From Prevotella sp. (GTDB lineage: Bacteria; Bacteroidota; Bacteroidia; Bacteroidales; Bacteroidaceae), in the NCBI GenBank assembly GCA_017428805.1, contig JAFRQC010000086.1:1-44772 (forward strand): 44,772 nt of DNA. Direction: 5' to 3'. A program made the translations under genes and the position numbers. Positions 9,705-17,372 of this stretch are shown one piece after another (within the stretch, counting starts at the first letter, position 1; the number at the start of each line of letters is the position of its first letter). Under the pieces are notes generated by a model. It ran no database searches and had not been told where the DNA came from. It saw only the letters and a list, made by a program, of their open reading frames with translations.

Positions 9705-11564
9705 ATGAAGAAACTATTATCAACATTATTGCTTGCCCTCATCACAATAGCAGGATGGGCACAGAAGGAGGTGGTGTGGGAGAACCCATCGGCCTTTACG
9801 GGATCAGGCAACATTGAGTTTGACATCACGAAGATGGAGCTGAAAGAGACGGAAACGGTGATGCACTTCCGCGTCAAGTTCATACCAAACTACTGGATCC
9901 GCTTCGCCAAAGAGTCGTTCCTGAAGACGCCCGACGGCAAGGAGTATGCCGTTGTCAGTGGTAAGAAGACCTCAGAGGCGGAGTCGGACGTGGAACTCGA
10001 CTCACTCTTCTGGATGCCGGAGAGCGGACTGGCTGACCTGGTGCTCCACTTCAAGCCCGTTCCCACAGACACCAAGGAGATAGACTTCATAGAGGGCTAC
10101 GACGAAGGGGCCTTCCGCTTCTTTAACATCTGCGACAAAAAGACCAAAAAGGAACCGGAGTGGCCTGCCGAGTGGAAAGGCGTGAAGTATGCCAAAGACG
10201 AAATGCTGCCCGAGGCCAAGATCGGGAAGGGCGTGGCCAAGATCAAGGTGAAACTGCTGGGCTATAAGCCCGGTATGGGAATGGAGCTGCGCGTGGGCGG
10301 CTTCCGGCCGTTGGGGGAGAAGGAGTATTTCGACAAGTCGTTCCCCTTAGTCGACGACGGCACCGCAACGGCTGAGATCCCGCTGAGGATGACCAGGGAG
10401 GTGTCGGTAGGTGTGTCTGGCGTGGCAGGCGGTCCTCTCGTGATAGCCCCGGGACAGGAGATCTCGCTGCTGATGAATATCGGGGAGGGCAACAACCGGC
10501 CGCTGGCCATAAAGGGCTTCCTCGCAAAGACGAATATGGACCTGAATGAAGAGTTTGTGAAACTGTTGCCGAAGGATGCCCAGGTAATCCGCTACAAGGC
10601 CCTCAGCCAGTGCGACACGCCCGAGAAGCGCCTGGCCTGGCTGAAGGACGAGTTCGACAAGAAAATAGCCGAAGTGAAGGCGTCTGACTATACGACGGCT
10701 GCCAAAGACCTGCTGTGCATGGAGGCGGAGGGCAACTTCGTGGAGTGGTCGCGCTTCTTCGGCGGCAATTATACGAATCTGATGATGACGACGGGCAAAG
10801 CGAGGATCACCAGCCAGAAGGATTACAGCAACCTGCTCAGAGCGAACGACAGCCTGCTGGTGCTCTCCGAGGCGGAGAAGGCATACAGCTATCAGTATTT
10901 AGACAAACCGACATCGCCGTGCAGCGACAGGTTCTGGACGCTGCCGCTGAGCCAGCTGGACAAGGACTTCAGCGCAAGGGCGCCCTGGCTCAACGAGCTA
11001 CAGACGGTCTATTTTATGTTCAGCACAGACGAGAAGGAGTGGGACGGACTGATGGCGCAGATGAAGTATGAAGACTGCAAGGGCATCGTCACGGACTATC
11101 AGAAGGAACAGGAAAGGCTGGCCCAGGAGCTGGCCCAGAAGGAAAGCATCTTCTTCAAGAAGTTCGACGACGTGAAGCCTGAGAATATCCTCCAGACCAT
11201 CCTCGACAGGTATAAGGGCAAGGCGGTGCTGATAGACATGTGGGCGACGTGGTGCGGACCGTGCCGTGCAGGCCATAAGGCGATGGCACCTATGAAGGAG
11301 CAGATGAAGGGGCAGAACGTGCAGTTTGTGTATATCACCTCGCCCTCGTCGCCTTTGTCCACCTGGCAGGAGATGATCAAGGAGATAGACGGCGACCATT
11401 ATTATCTGACGCCAGAACAATACAGCTACATCCTCGCGAAGTACGAGTCGAGTGGCATTCCCACCTACGCCGTCTATAACACTCAGGGCGAACAGACGTA
11501 TAAGGTCATCGGCTTCCCCGGCAACGAAGAGATCAGGAAGCGGTTAGAGGAAGCGATGAAATAG
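9705..11564 (+). CDS. Secreted TlpA-like thioredoxin-domain protein
   Basis: Exported thiol-disulfide protein, 619 residues. The signal peptide (MKKLLSTLLLALITIAGWAQ) precedes a long Bacteroidetes-specific N-terminal region that may contain a beta-sandwich (about 20-330) and a helical linker (340-490). A C-terminal TlpA/thioredoxin domain (about 490-619) has the redox motif WCGPC at Cys517/Cys520 and a cis-proline segment SSGIPTYAVYN. Such proteins reduce disulfides in the periplasm, often for cytochrome c or stress responses; the partner is unknown. The start was chosen at ATG 9705 because the upstream TTG lies in the promoter. The stop is only 2 bases from the stop of the convergent TonB receptor gene, with no room for a separate terminator. 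Confidence 0.85.
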   Translation: MKKLLSTLLLALITIAGWAQKEVVWENPSAFTGSGNIEFDITKMELKETETVMHFRVKFIPNYWIRFAKESFLKTPDGKEYAVVSGKKTSEAESDVELDSLFWMPESGLADLVLHFKPVPTDTKEIDFIEGYDEGAFRFFNICDKKTKKEPEWPAEWKGVKYAKDEMLPEAKIGKGVAKIKVKLLGYKPGMGMELRVGGFRPLGEKEYFDKSFPLVDDGTATAEIPLRMTREVSVGVSGVAGGPLVIAPGQEISLLMNIGEGNNRPLAIKGFLAKTNMDLNEEFVKLLPKDAQVIRYKALSQCDTPEKRLAWLKDEFDKKIAEVKASDYTTAAKDLLCMEAEGNFVEWSRFFGGNYTNLMMTTGKARITSQKDYSNLLRANDSLLVLSEAEKAYSYQYLDKPTSPCSDRFWTLPLSQLDKDFSARAPWLNELQTVYFMFSTDEKEWDGLMAQMKYEDCKGIVTDYQKEQERLAQELAQKESIFFKKFDDVKPENILQTILDRYKGKAVLIDMWATWCGPCRAGHKAMAPMKEQMKGQNVQFVYITSPSSPLSTWQEMIKEIDGDHYYLTPEQYSYILAKYESSGIPTYAVYNTQGEQTYKVIGFPGNEEIRKRLEEAMK

Positions 11565-11566
11565 GC

Positions 11567-13690
11567 TTATTTCTTAAAGCGCACCTTCAGTCCTGCGACG
11601 AGCATTCGGCCAGGACTGAAGAGGGCGTATTTGCGGACACTGGAGTCTGGGCGGCGATCGACACGGTCGAAGATGTTGTCGATGCCGAGACTGGGCTCCA
11701 GGACGGCCCATTTGGCGATGTCGAAGGTGTGGGTGGTGTTGAGGTTCCAGACACCGAAGCCCGGGGCATCTTCGTAAGCGCCGGTGTAGTAGGTCTTGGA
11801 CTGCAGACGGCCATTGAGGTTAACGTTCAGGGCGTAGAGGCCCCATGAGTGGTGATAGTCGGCGGCGAAGGTGGCAGCATGACGGGTGCTGCGCTCCATG
11901 GGGGTCCACTCGTCGCCACTCTTGTTGCGGGCATAGGTATAGACGTAATTGGCGGAGAGATTGAATCCCGGGAAGAGGTTGGCGGAGAGGTTGAGCTGCA
12001 GGCCCTTGACGTCGCCCACGTCGCTGTTCTGATAGAGGGCGTATTGTGAGAGTTTCGCTGCCTGGTCGTCGGTCATCTCGGGGAACTCCCGGCGGAGCAT
12101 CTGCAAATCCTCTTCACCCACGGGGACATTCTCCTTGATCACCATGTCGTTGATACGGTTGAGATAGCCTGTGAGGCTCACGGCGATGAACTGTGAGCGG
12201 TATTCGGCATTGAGGGATACGTAGTGGCTCTTCTCTGGCAAGAGGTGAGGGTTGCCAAAACTGATCTGTGCCTTGCCACGGTTCACGGAGAAATAGTGGT
12301 AGTAGAGTTCGTCGAGTCCCGGGGCACGGAAGCCTGCGGAATAGGTGGCACGGAACCGGAAGTTGCCCGGGGCGTACATCAAAGCCACCTTGGGCGTCAG
12401 ATGGTTGTTGAAGGTCTCGTGGTGCGTCAGTCGCAGACCGACGGTGGCGGTAAAGTCCTTGAAGAGCTTATGCTCGTGCTGGGCATAGGCAGCCAAGGCA
12501 TAGACGCTCTCGTCGATATTGCCCGAGGTGGCCTTCAGGTAATCCTTGCGCCAGTTGGCACCGAAGATGGTGGTGGAGTGGCGTGTGAGTCCAAGGATTG
12601 CCTTCAACTCGCCGTCCATCATCCGTTGTTTCTTCGACTGGACATAGTCGCCGACGGCATAGTCGTTCGTGGCGACATCGTACTCCTTGCCATAACGGAA
12701 ACGATCGACGGTGAAGGTTGCCTGGAGAGAATTCTTAGCGGTGAACTTATAGATACCTCCGATATTCCAGCGGAAGCCTTTGTAGCGCATCTCGTAGTCG
12801 GTGCCGCCGGTGATGTCGGAACGGGTGTCGGGACGGGAGGTGATCTTGTATGAATAGTCTAAACCCGCATTGAGAGCCAGATGGTCCGTGGGGGCATAGG
12901 TAAATTTCTGTCCGATGATGTTGGAACGATAGCCCGTAAAGAGCGGGGCGATCGTCGGTTGGAGCTCTGTGTCGGAGCCCTTGATGTATTCCTGGTTGTT
13001 GTTCTGGTAGCTGTCGGCGCGGTCGTGGGTGAACGAGGTGTAGGAGCCGAAGCCATTCTTATAGATGTCAAGTGTCACATCCTCTGTGAGCTGGCCGTGA
13101 CCTGACACCCTGGTATCGCTGGCGACGCTGATGAGATGTTGTGTGGGCTGGTCGGTGATGATGTTGATGACACCGGCGATGGCGTCGGAGCCATAGAGGG
13201 AGGAGGCGGCGCCGTCGAGGATCTCGATACGTTTGACTCGGGACATGTTGATCCGCGAGAGATCGACGTTGTTGGAGATGTCGCCGGAGAGCTTCTGGCC
13301 GTTGATGAGGATGAGGATGTATTTGTTGCCAAGGCCATTGAGACGGAGGAAGGTTCCCATGGAGTTGGGAGCCATCGACGCCTGGGGCATCATACGGGTC
13401 AGGGCGTCGCCGAAGTTGGTGATGCCTTGTTCATGGATCTCCTGAGCGGAGAGGACGTGAACGGGCGTGGCGGTGCTTTTCAGTCGCTGGTGGTGGCCGG
13501 AACCGGTCACGACGACGGGATTAAGGTTATAGGTACGAGTCGTCATCGACGAATCGGTGCGTTCCATCTTGTGGATCTGTGCCTGAGCGCCTAAGCAGCC
13601 AGCCAGCAGAAGGGCAAGAAGGAGATGCTGTCTCACGACAGCACCTCCACGCACAAACTTATATAATAATACACGTCTAATAACCATCAT
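11567..13690 (-). CDS. TonB-dependent outer-membrane receptor (third gene of B12-riboswitch operon)
   Basis: Outer-membrane active transporter energised by TonB, 707 residues. A signal peptide ends near ...CLGAQAQ (about residue 38). The plug domain (about 55-170) has a candidate TonB box near LNPVVVTG and motifs LRLNGLGNKYILILINGQ and YGSDAIAGVINIIT, typical of the BtuB/CirA group. The remainder is a beta-barrel ending in VAGLKVRFKK, with the terminal aromatic one residue in. It starts 5 bases after the CbiK stop, in one operon with the riboswitch at 17130-17289. A corrinoid, cobalt-chelate or tetrapyrrole substrate is inferred from that context only. Confidence 0.9.
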   Translation of the reverse strand: MMVIRRVLLYKFVRGGAVVRQHLLLALLLAGCLGAQAQIHKMERTDSSMTTRTYNLNPVVVTGSGHHQRLKSTATPVHVLSAQEIHEQGITNFGDALTRMMPQASMAPNSMGTFLRLNGLGNKYILILINGQKLSGDISNNVDLSRINMSRVKRIEILDGAASSLYGSDAIAGVINIITDQPTQHLISVASDTRVSGHGQLTEDVTLDIYKNGFGSYTSFTHDRADSYQNNNQEYIKGSDTELQPTIAPLFTGYRSNIIGQKFTYAPTDHLALNAGLDYSYKITSRPDTRSDITGGTDYEMRYKGFRWNIGGIYKFTAKNSLQATFTVDRFRYGKEYDVATNDYAVGDYVQSKKQRMMDGELKAILGLTRHSTTIFGANWRKDYLKATSGNIDESVYALAAYAQHEHKLFKDFTATVGLRLTHHETFNNHLTPKVALMYAPGNFRFRATYSAGFRAPGLDELYYHYFSVNRGKAQISFGNPHLLPEKSHYVSLNAEYRSQFIAVSLTGYLNRINDMVIKENVPVGEEDLQMLRREFPEMTDDQAAKLSQYALYQNSDVGDVKGLQLNLSANLFPGFNLSANYVYTYARNKSGDEWTPMERSTRHAATFAADYHHSWGLYALNVNLNGRLQSKTYYTGAYEDAPGFGVWNLNTTHTFDIAKWAVLEPSLGIDNIFDRVDRRPDSSVRKYALFSPGRMLVAGLKVRFKK

Positions 13691-13695
13691 TCATA

Positions 13696-14826
13696 TTATT
13701 CTTCAGGATACATGCTATGATAAGCATCCTCCAGGAACTCTGCGTTCTTGGTGTGGTTGATCCATACCTGCAGCACACCAGGGAGCTCGAGCAGTCCTAA
13801 GGGGTGATTGCCTGAAAGGGGAACGTTGGACTCGAAGCCGTTGTGGTTGAAATATTCGTACCAGCTGTTGTCCTCGCTCTCAGGATCCTCGGGATCCCAG
13901 TACTCGTCACCCTGTCCGGCCATATCGTTGTGAGCGTGGTCACCGGCGATAGACATCAGGGCATGGAGATAAAGCTTTCCGCTCGAGATGCCGTTCTCAT
14001 TCATACGGGCCTTCACATCCTGCTTGTAGTTGTCGGGCATATCGACGGTGCCGACGTAGAAGTTAGGATTGTAAGCCTGCAGGGCCTCCTCCAGCTGGAG
14101 ATAGCGGACGTTGGCTTTGAAGGTGTCGTAGGTGTCGGGATTACCGTGACCCATGAAGGCGACGGTTCCTTCCTTTGCCTCAGAGGAGTAGAGGGTGTTG
14201 AGCTCCTTGGCCACCTGGGGAATGTCCTCGTCGGGGTCGCTGAGCAGCGGCATACCTAAGAAGATGGACTCGTTGGCCTCTAACTGAGCCAGATAGTCAT
14301 CGTCGAGGTGGGCGGTGGCGATGTAACCGTTGTTCATGAACTTCTTGACGGCAGCCACGACGGCGGCAAACTCCTCACCGGGGATGACCTGAAGCGACTG
14401 CACATAGATGGTGCCGTACTTGGCAGCACCGATGGCGTGCAAGAGGTAACGGGGCTCGTAGTAGTCGCGGCGTACGATGTTGCCGTTGTCGTCGGTGTTC
14501 TCACCAGCACTGGCACGGTTGATGCAGATGTCGCTGGAGAAGCTGACATAGACGTCGGCATTGGGGAAGGCAGCCTCGTAGGCAGCCTTGGTCTTGTCGA
14601 AAGCCTGGAAGGCGTTGTTCCAAGTGGAGCCAAAGGCTACCAGCAGGACGGCAACGTTCTTGCCTGACTTGGCCTTCTGGTTGGCAACCATCTGGTCGTT
14701 AATGGTGTACTCTGATACGATGCTTTCAACCGTATCCGACTTGTCGTCATCGCCACAGGCGGTGAACATGGGGGCTACAAAAGCCATTGCGATCGCAGCC
14801 ACGAGGAAAGACTTAATTTTCTTCAT
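13696..14826 (-). CDS. cbiK: Lipoprotein CbiK-type sirohydrochlorin cobaltochelatase
   Basis: 376 residues. The N-terminus MKKIKSFLVAAIAMAF...TAC is a lipoprotein signal with lipidated Cys about residue 23 followed by GDDDKSD, so the protein is exported. The rest is a class II chelatase: VLLVAFGSTW at the start, then the two metal/proton histidine motifs MGHGN (near residue 222) and AGDHAHNDMAG (near 295), matching the CbiK active-site histidines. CbiK inserts Co(II) into sirohydrochlorin in the anaerobic B12 pathway. The start at 14826 is chosen because upstream in-frame codons lie inside the TonB receptor gene and are not a signal peptide; the gene overlaps that receptor's 3' end by 14 bases. 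An exported chelatase between two TonB receptors suggests metal or tetrapyrrole handling outside the cytoplasm rather than ordinary biosynthesis (inference). Confidence 0.88.
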   Translation of the reverse strand: MKKIKSFLVAAIAMAFVAPMFTACGDDDKSDTVESIVSEYTINDQMVANQKAKSGKNVAVLLVAFGSTWNNAFQAFDKTKAAYEAAFPNADVYVSFSSDICINRASAGENTDDNGNIVRRDYYEPRYLLHAIGAAKYGTIYVQSLQVIPGEEFAAVVAAVKKFMNNGYIATAHLDDDYLAQLEANESIFLGMPLLSDPDEDIPQVAKELNTLYSSEAKEGTVAFMGHGNPDTYDTFKANVRYLQLEEALQAYNPNFYVGTVDMPDNYKQDVKARMNENGISSGKLYLHALMSIAGDHAHNDMAGQGDEYWDPEDPESEDNSWYEYFNHNGFESNVPLSGNHPLGLLELPGVLQVWINHTKNAEFLEDAYHSMYPEE

Positions 14827-17008
14827 CGTTTGAATGTTGTTTAGTGGATAAAATATTGTTTTTGACTTTCTTGCCGTAGTTGAACTTAACGCTGAAGGTG
14901 CCATAGACCGTGGTTCCAGAAGTGTTGTTGCCCAGATGGTAGGGGCGCATGGTGCGATCCACGTAATTAAAGATATTATCGACACCGAATTCGAGCCGGT
15001 AGGTCAGCATCTTGCCAGACTTGCCCAGGTCGTGGGTGGTGTTGATGCGCCAGATCTGATAGGGCTCACCGTTGCCGTTGTTCTGATAGTAACGGGTGCT
15101 GCTGCCACGGGTGGAGAGGCTGACTCCCAGTCGATAGACGGGGCAGAACGTGTGGCTGTACATGGCCGAAGCACTCCATTTGTGGTAGGCCGAACCGTCG
15201 ATGACGACGGTGGTCATCCGGTCTTTGTGCTCATCGTAGAGATGGGCTTTGGTGTCGAGGTAACTGTAGGCGGCGTTCAGGCTCAGGTCCTTCATCACCT
15301 TGTAAGACAGCGTGACATCCAAGCCACAGGTCCGGGCATCGTCCATGTTCTTATACATCCTGGCCTGCACCTTCATACTGCCGTCACCCTGATAGGCGGT
15401 GGTGACACCGGCAGGGATCTCCCCTTCCGACACATTCACCAGGGCAATCATGTTGTCCAGCTTGTTGAGATAGCCGGTGACGGCCAGCGTGAACCGTCGG
15501 CCGCGATACTCGGCGTTGGCGGAGTAGTAGTTGCTGGTCTGGGGATTGAGGTTGACATTGCCAATGTTATAGAAGATGCTGCTGCCCATCATGTGGAGAT
15601 AGCGGTAATGCAGTTCCTTGACGGTAGGCGTCTTGAAGCCCTGACTCCAGCCCAGACGGAAACGGAAGTCGCCGGCAGAGAACATCGTGCTGACTTTGGG
15701 CGTCAGACGGAAACCGAAGTTGCGGTTATCGACTAAGCGGAGGCCGGCCGTCAGATTGAACCACTTCAGCAGGTCGAACTCATCCTGTACGTAGAGGGCC
15801 GAGGTCCAGTCATCAGCAGTTCCCGTCTCTGTGCGGTCCGGGGCGTTCAGATAGTCGTAGCGGTATTCAAGGCCAGCGTTCAGCGTGTTCTCGTAAGGGA
15901 GATAGAAGATACCCTTGAGCAGACCCATCACCCGCTGCTGGTCGCTCTGCAGCTTGCTCTGTCCGGGCATCATGGCCACAGAGAACCACTCGCCGTTCTG
16001 GTCGCCATATTCCTCACCGATGAGCAGCACATAGTCGTAGTGCTTGGCGGTATAGTCGTAGTAATAGGCGTGTTTGTTCCAATCGACATTCAGCGACAGG
16101 TAATTAGACTTTTCACTTTTCACTTCTCTCTTTTCACTCCCCAGATACCATTTGCCGCCGACAGATGCCGAGGCATTGTTGTAACGCAGATCGTAGGTAT
16201 AGACATCGCAGCTGGGGTGAGAGCCGTTGGTGGGGCGGAGGATGTTTTTCTTGTAGTAGGAGCCTTCGGCATAGAGTTCCAGACCGTCAAACGGCTGATA
16301 GGTCAGGCGTTCTGCCACCTGCCAGTTGCGGAACTTGTTCACCGTCTTGTTCTTGCTGTCTGTCAGCACCATTCCCTCGGCATATTCCTCAGAGGTGTTC
16401 TGCCAGCCGTCGTTTCGCTGCAGCTGGAAGTTGGTCTGACTGTTCACCTTGCCGATACGGAAAGCCAGCGTGTTGTGCTGTCGCAGGTCGTTGTGGGAAC
16501 CATAGCGGGTGACGTTGTCTGCATAGAGTCCCTTCTCGGTATGCTTCTTGGTGATGATGTTGATGACGCCGGCCATCGCATCGCTGCCGTAGAGGGCACT
16601 CTGGGCGCCCTTCACGATTTCTATCTTCGCGATATTGTGGGGATCGATGAGCGAGAGGTCGTTCTCACCACCCACATCGCCGTGAATGCGCTTGCCGTCG
16701 ATAAGTATCAGGATATAGTTGTTGCCTAAACCGTTCAGTTGCATCTGAGAACCCATATCGCCCTCGTTGAAGGCGAACGAGGCGGTCAGTCCGGCGAGGA
16801 TATCCTCCAGGCTCTTGCCGCCATACTGGCTCAGCATCTTGCCCGTGATGACCTCCGTCTGAACAGGCGCATCCTTCAGCAGATGGCGGGTGCCAGTACC
16901 TGTCACCACCACCTCCTGCAGGCTGTCCGTACGCCAGACATCCGTCTGGGCATAGGTGCCGACAGCCAACAACATCAGGCCAATAGCCAATGTCTGTCTC
17001 CGCATCAT
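14813..17008 (-). CDS. TonB-dependent receptor, BtuB-like, first gene of riboswitch operon
   Basis: 731 residues with signal peptide (MMRRQTLAIGLMLLAVGTYAQ). The plug begins with a TonB-box-like LQEVVVTGTG and includes MQLNGLGNNYILILIDGKR and LYGSDAMAGVINIITKK. A long 22-strand-type barrel follows, ending VYGTFSVKFNYGKKVKNNILSTKQHSNDEEN, an unusual hydrophilic tail past the last strand that overlaps cbiK. It is the first gene behind a cobalamin riboswitch, so a BtuB-like corrinoid receptor role is likely. Residues about 290-300 (GSEKREVKSEKS) come from a TTCACTTTTCAC-type repeat and look inserted between two barrel strands. Confidence 0.9.
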   Translation of the reverse strand: MMRRQTLAIGLMLLAVGTYAQTDVWRTDSLQEVVVTGTGTRHLLKDAPVQTEVITGKMLSQYGGKSLEDILAGLTASFAFNEGDMGSQMQLNGLGNNYILILIDGKRIHGDVGGENDLSLIDPHNIAKIEIVKGAQSALYGSDAMAGVINIITKKHTEKGLYADNVTRYGSHNDLRQHNTLAFRIGKVNSQTNFQLQRNDGWQNTSEEYAEGMVLTDSKNKTVNKFRNWQVAERLTYQPFDGLELYAEGSYYKKNILRPTNGSHPSCDVYTYDLRYNNASASVGGKWYLGSEKREVKSEKSNYLSLNVDWNKHAYYYDYTAKHYDYVLLIGEEYGDQNGEWFSVAMMPGQSKLQSDQQRVMGLLKGIFYLPYENTLNAGLEYRYDYLNAPDRTETGTADDWTSALYVQDEFDLLKWFNLTAGLRLVDNRNFGFRLTPKVSTMFSAGDFRFRLGWSQGFKTPTVKELHYRYLHMMGSSIFYNIGNVNLNPQTSNYYSANAEYRGRRFTLAVTGYLNKLDNMIALVNVSEGEIPAGVTTAYQGDGSMKVQARMYKNMDDARTCGLDVTLSYKVMKDLSLNAAYSYLDTKAHLYDEHKDRMTTVVIDGSAYHKWSASAMYSHTFCPVYRLGVSLSTRGSSTRYYQNNGNGEPYQIWRINTTHDLGKSGKMLTYRLEFGVDNIFNYVDRTMRPYHLGNNTSGTTVYGTFSVKFNYGKKVKNNILSTKQHSNDEEN
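16106..16140 (-). repeat. In-frame TTTTCAC-unit repeat in TonB receptor
   Basis: Plus-strand units TTTTCACTTTTCACTTC and CTCTTTTCACTCC. The same style of unit as the much larger inverted element inside cobU. It encodes EKREVKSEK in what should be a barrel loop. Confidence 0.55.
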
Positions 17009-17056
17009 AACTCTTTCTTTTCCGCACCGTATATTCCTGTACGGCCTTTTATTGCA

Positions 17057-17078
17057 GGCTTGACCTATCGGTCGAGCC
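17057..17078 (-). other. Hairpin in the riboswitch expression platform
   Basis: Minus-strand GGCTCGACC, loop GATA, GGTCAAGCC: nine-position stem with one mismatch between the riboswitch and the receptor start codon (17008). No U-tract follows, so it may control translation rather than termination. Confidence 0.45.
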
Positions 17079-17129
17079 CTGCCTTGTCTCGGCAGAATCA
17101 GAGCAAGCTCTATTTTGCTCTCGCCTACG

Positions 17130-17289
17130 GCAGGTCTTCTGACTTTCCCCAGCCTGCTTTACCTTCCCGACTTCATTGTCAGTGGCGTCATACAAGCAGA
17201 CCTCGCTAAGGGGGATTACAGCTGCAGGTACAGTTCCGGACTCTCACCGGATTCCCTTACATCAGGCGGCATCAGCCACCAGATTGCCA
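17130..17289 (-). promoter_or_regulatory. Cobalamin riboswitch
   Basis: Read on the minus strand, the leader contains GGGAATCCGGTGAGAGTCCGG followed by AACTGTACCTGCAGCTGTAA, then GCCACTG, GGGAAGG, and the B12 box AGTCAGAAGACCTGCC at 17130-17145. These are the conserved core blocks of cobalamin (Cbl) riboswitches in the right order. It lies in the leader of the receptor-cbiK-receptor operon, so high cobalamin should reduce that operon. The divergent cbiA-cbiP gene and the two other cob operons have no such leader. Confidence 0.93.
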
Positions 17290-17300
17290 TGATTTGCGTG

Positions 17301-17308
17301 CAAAGGTA
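17301..17308 (-). promoter_or_regulatory. -7 box for riboswitch operon
   Basis: Minus-strand TACCTTTG followed by CACGC, just upstream of the riboswitch. No strong -33 TTTG at the usual distance. About 40 bp from the divergent cbiA-cbiP promoter box. Confidence 0.6.
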
Positions 17309-17350
17309 CAACTTTTTTGGACAGATGATGCATAATTAGTGGATTTTTTT

Positions 17351-17358
17351 TAATTTTG
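17351..17358 (+). promoter_or_regulatory. -7 box for cbiA-cbiP
   Basis: TAATTTTG followed by CAGCAG. Transcription would begin about 10 nt before the GTG/ATG cluster at 17370-17378, giving a very short leader. Confidence 0.6.
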
Positions 17359-17372
17359 CAGCAGAAAACGTG

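Noticed and set aside
12224..12853. Plus-strand frame within the TonB receptor gene
   Set aside because: Valine/glycine-rich shadow of the minus-strand receptor; no promoter or ribosome-binding site.
17009..17369. Second cobalamin riboswitch driving cbiA-cbiP on the plus strand
   Set aside because: The B12 box and core are oriented only for the minus strand and there is too little leader before the plus-strand start.
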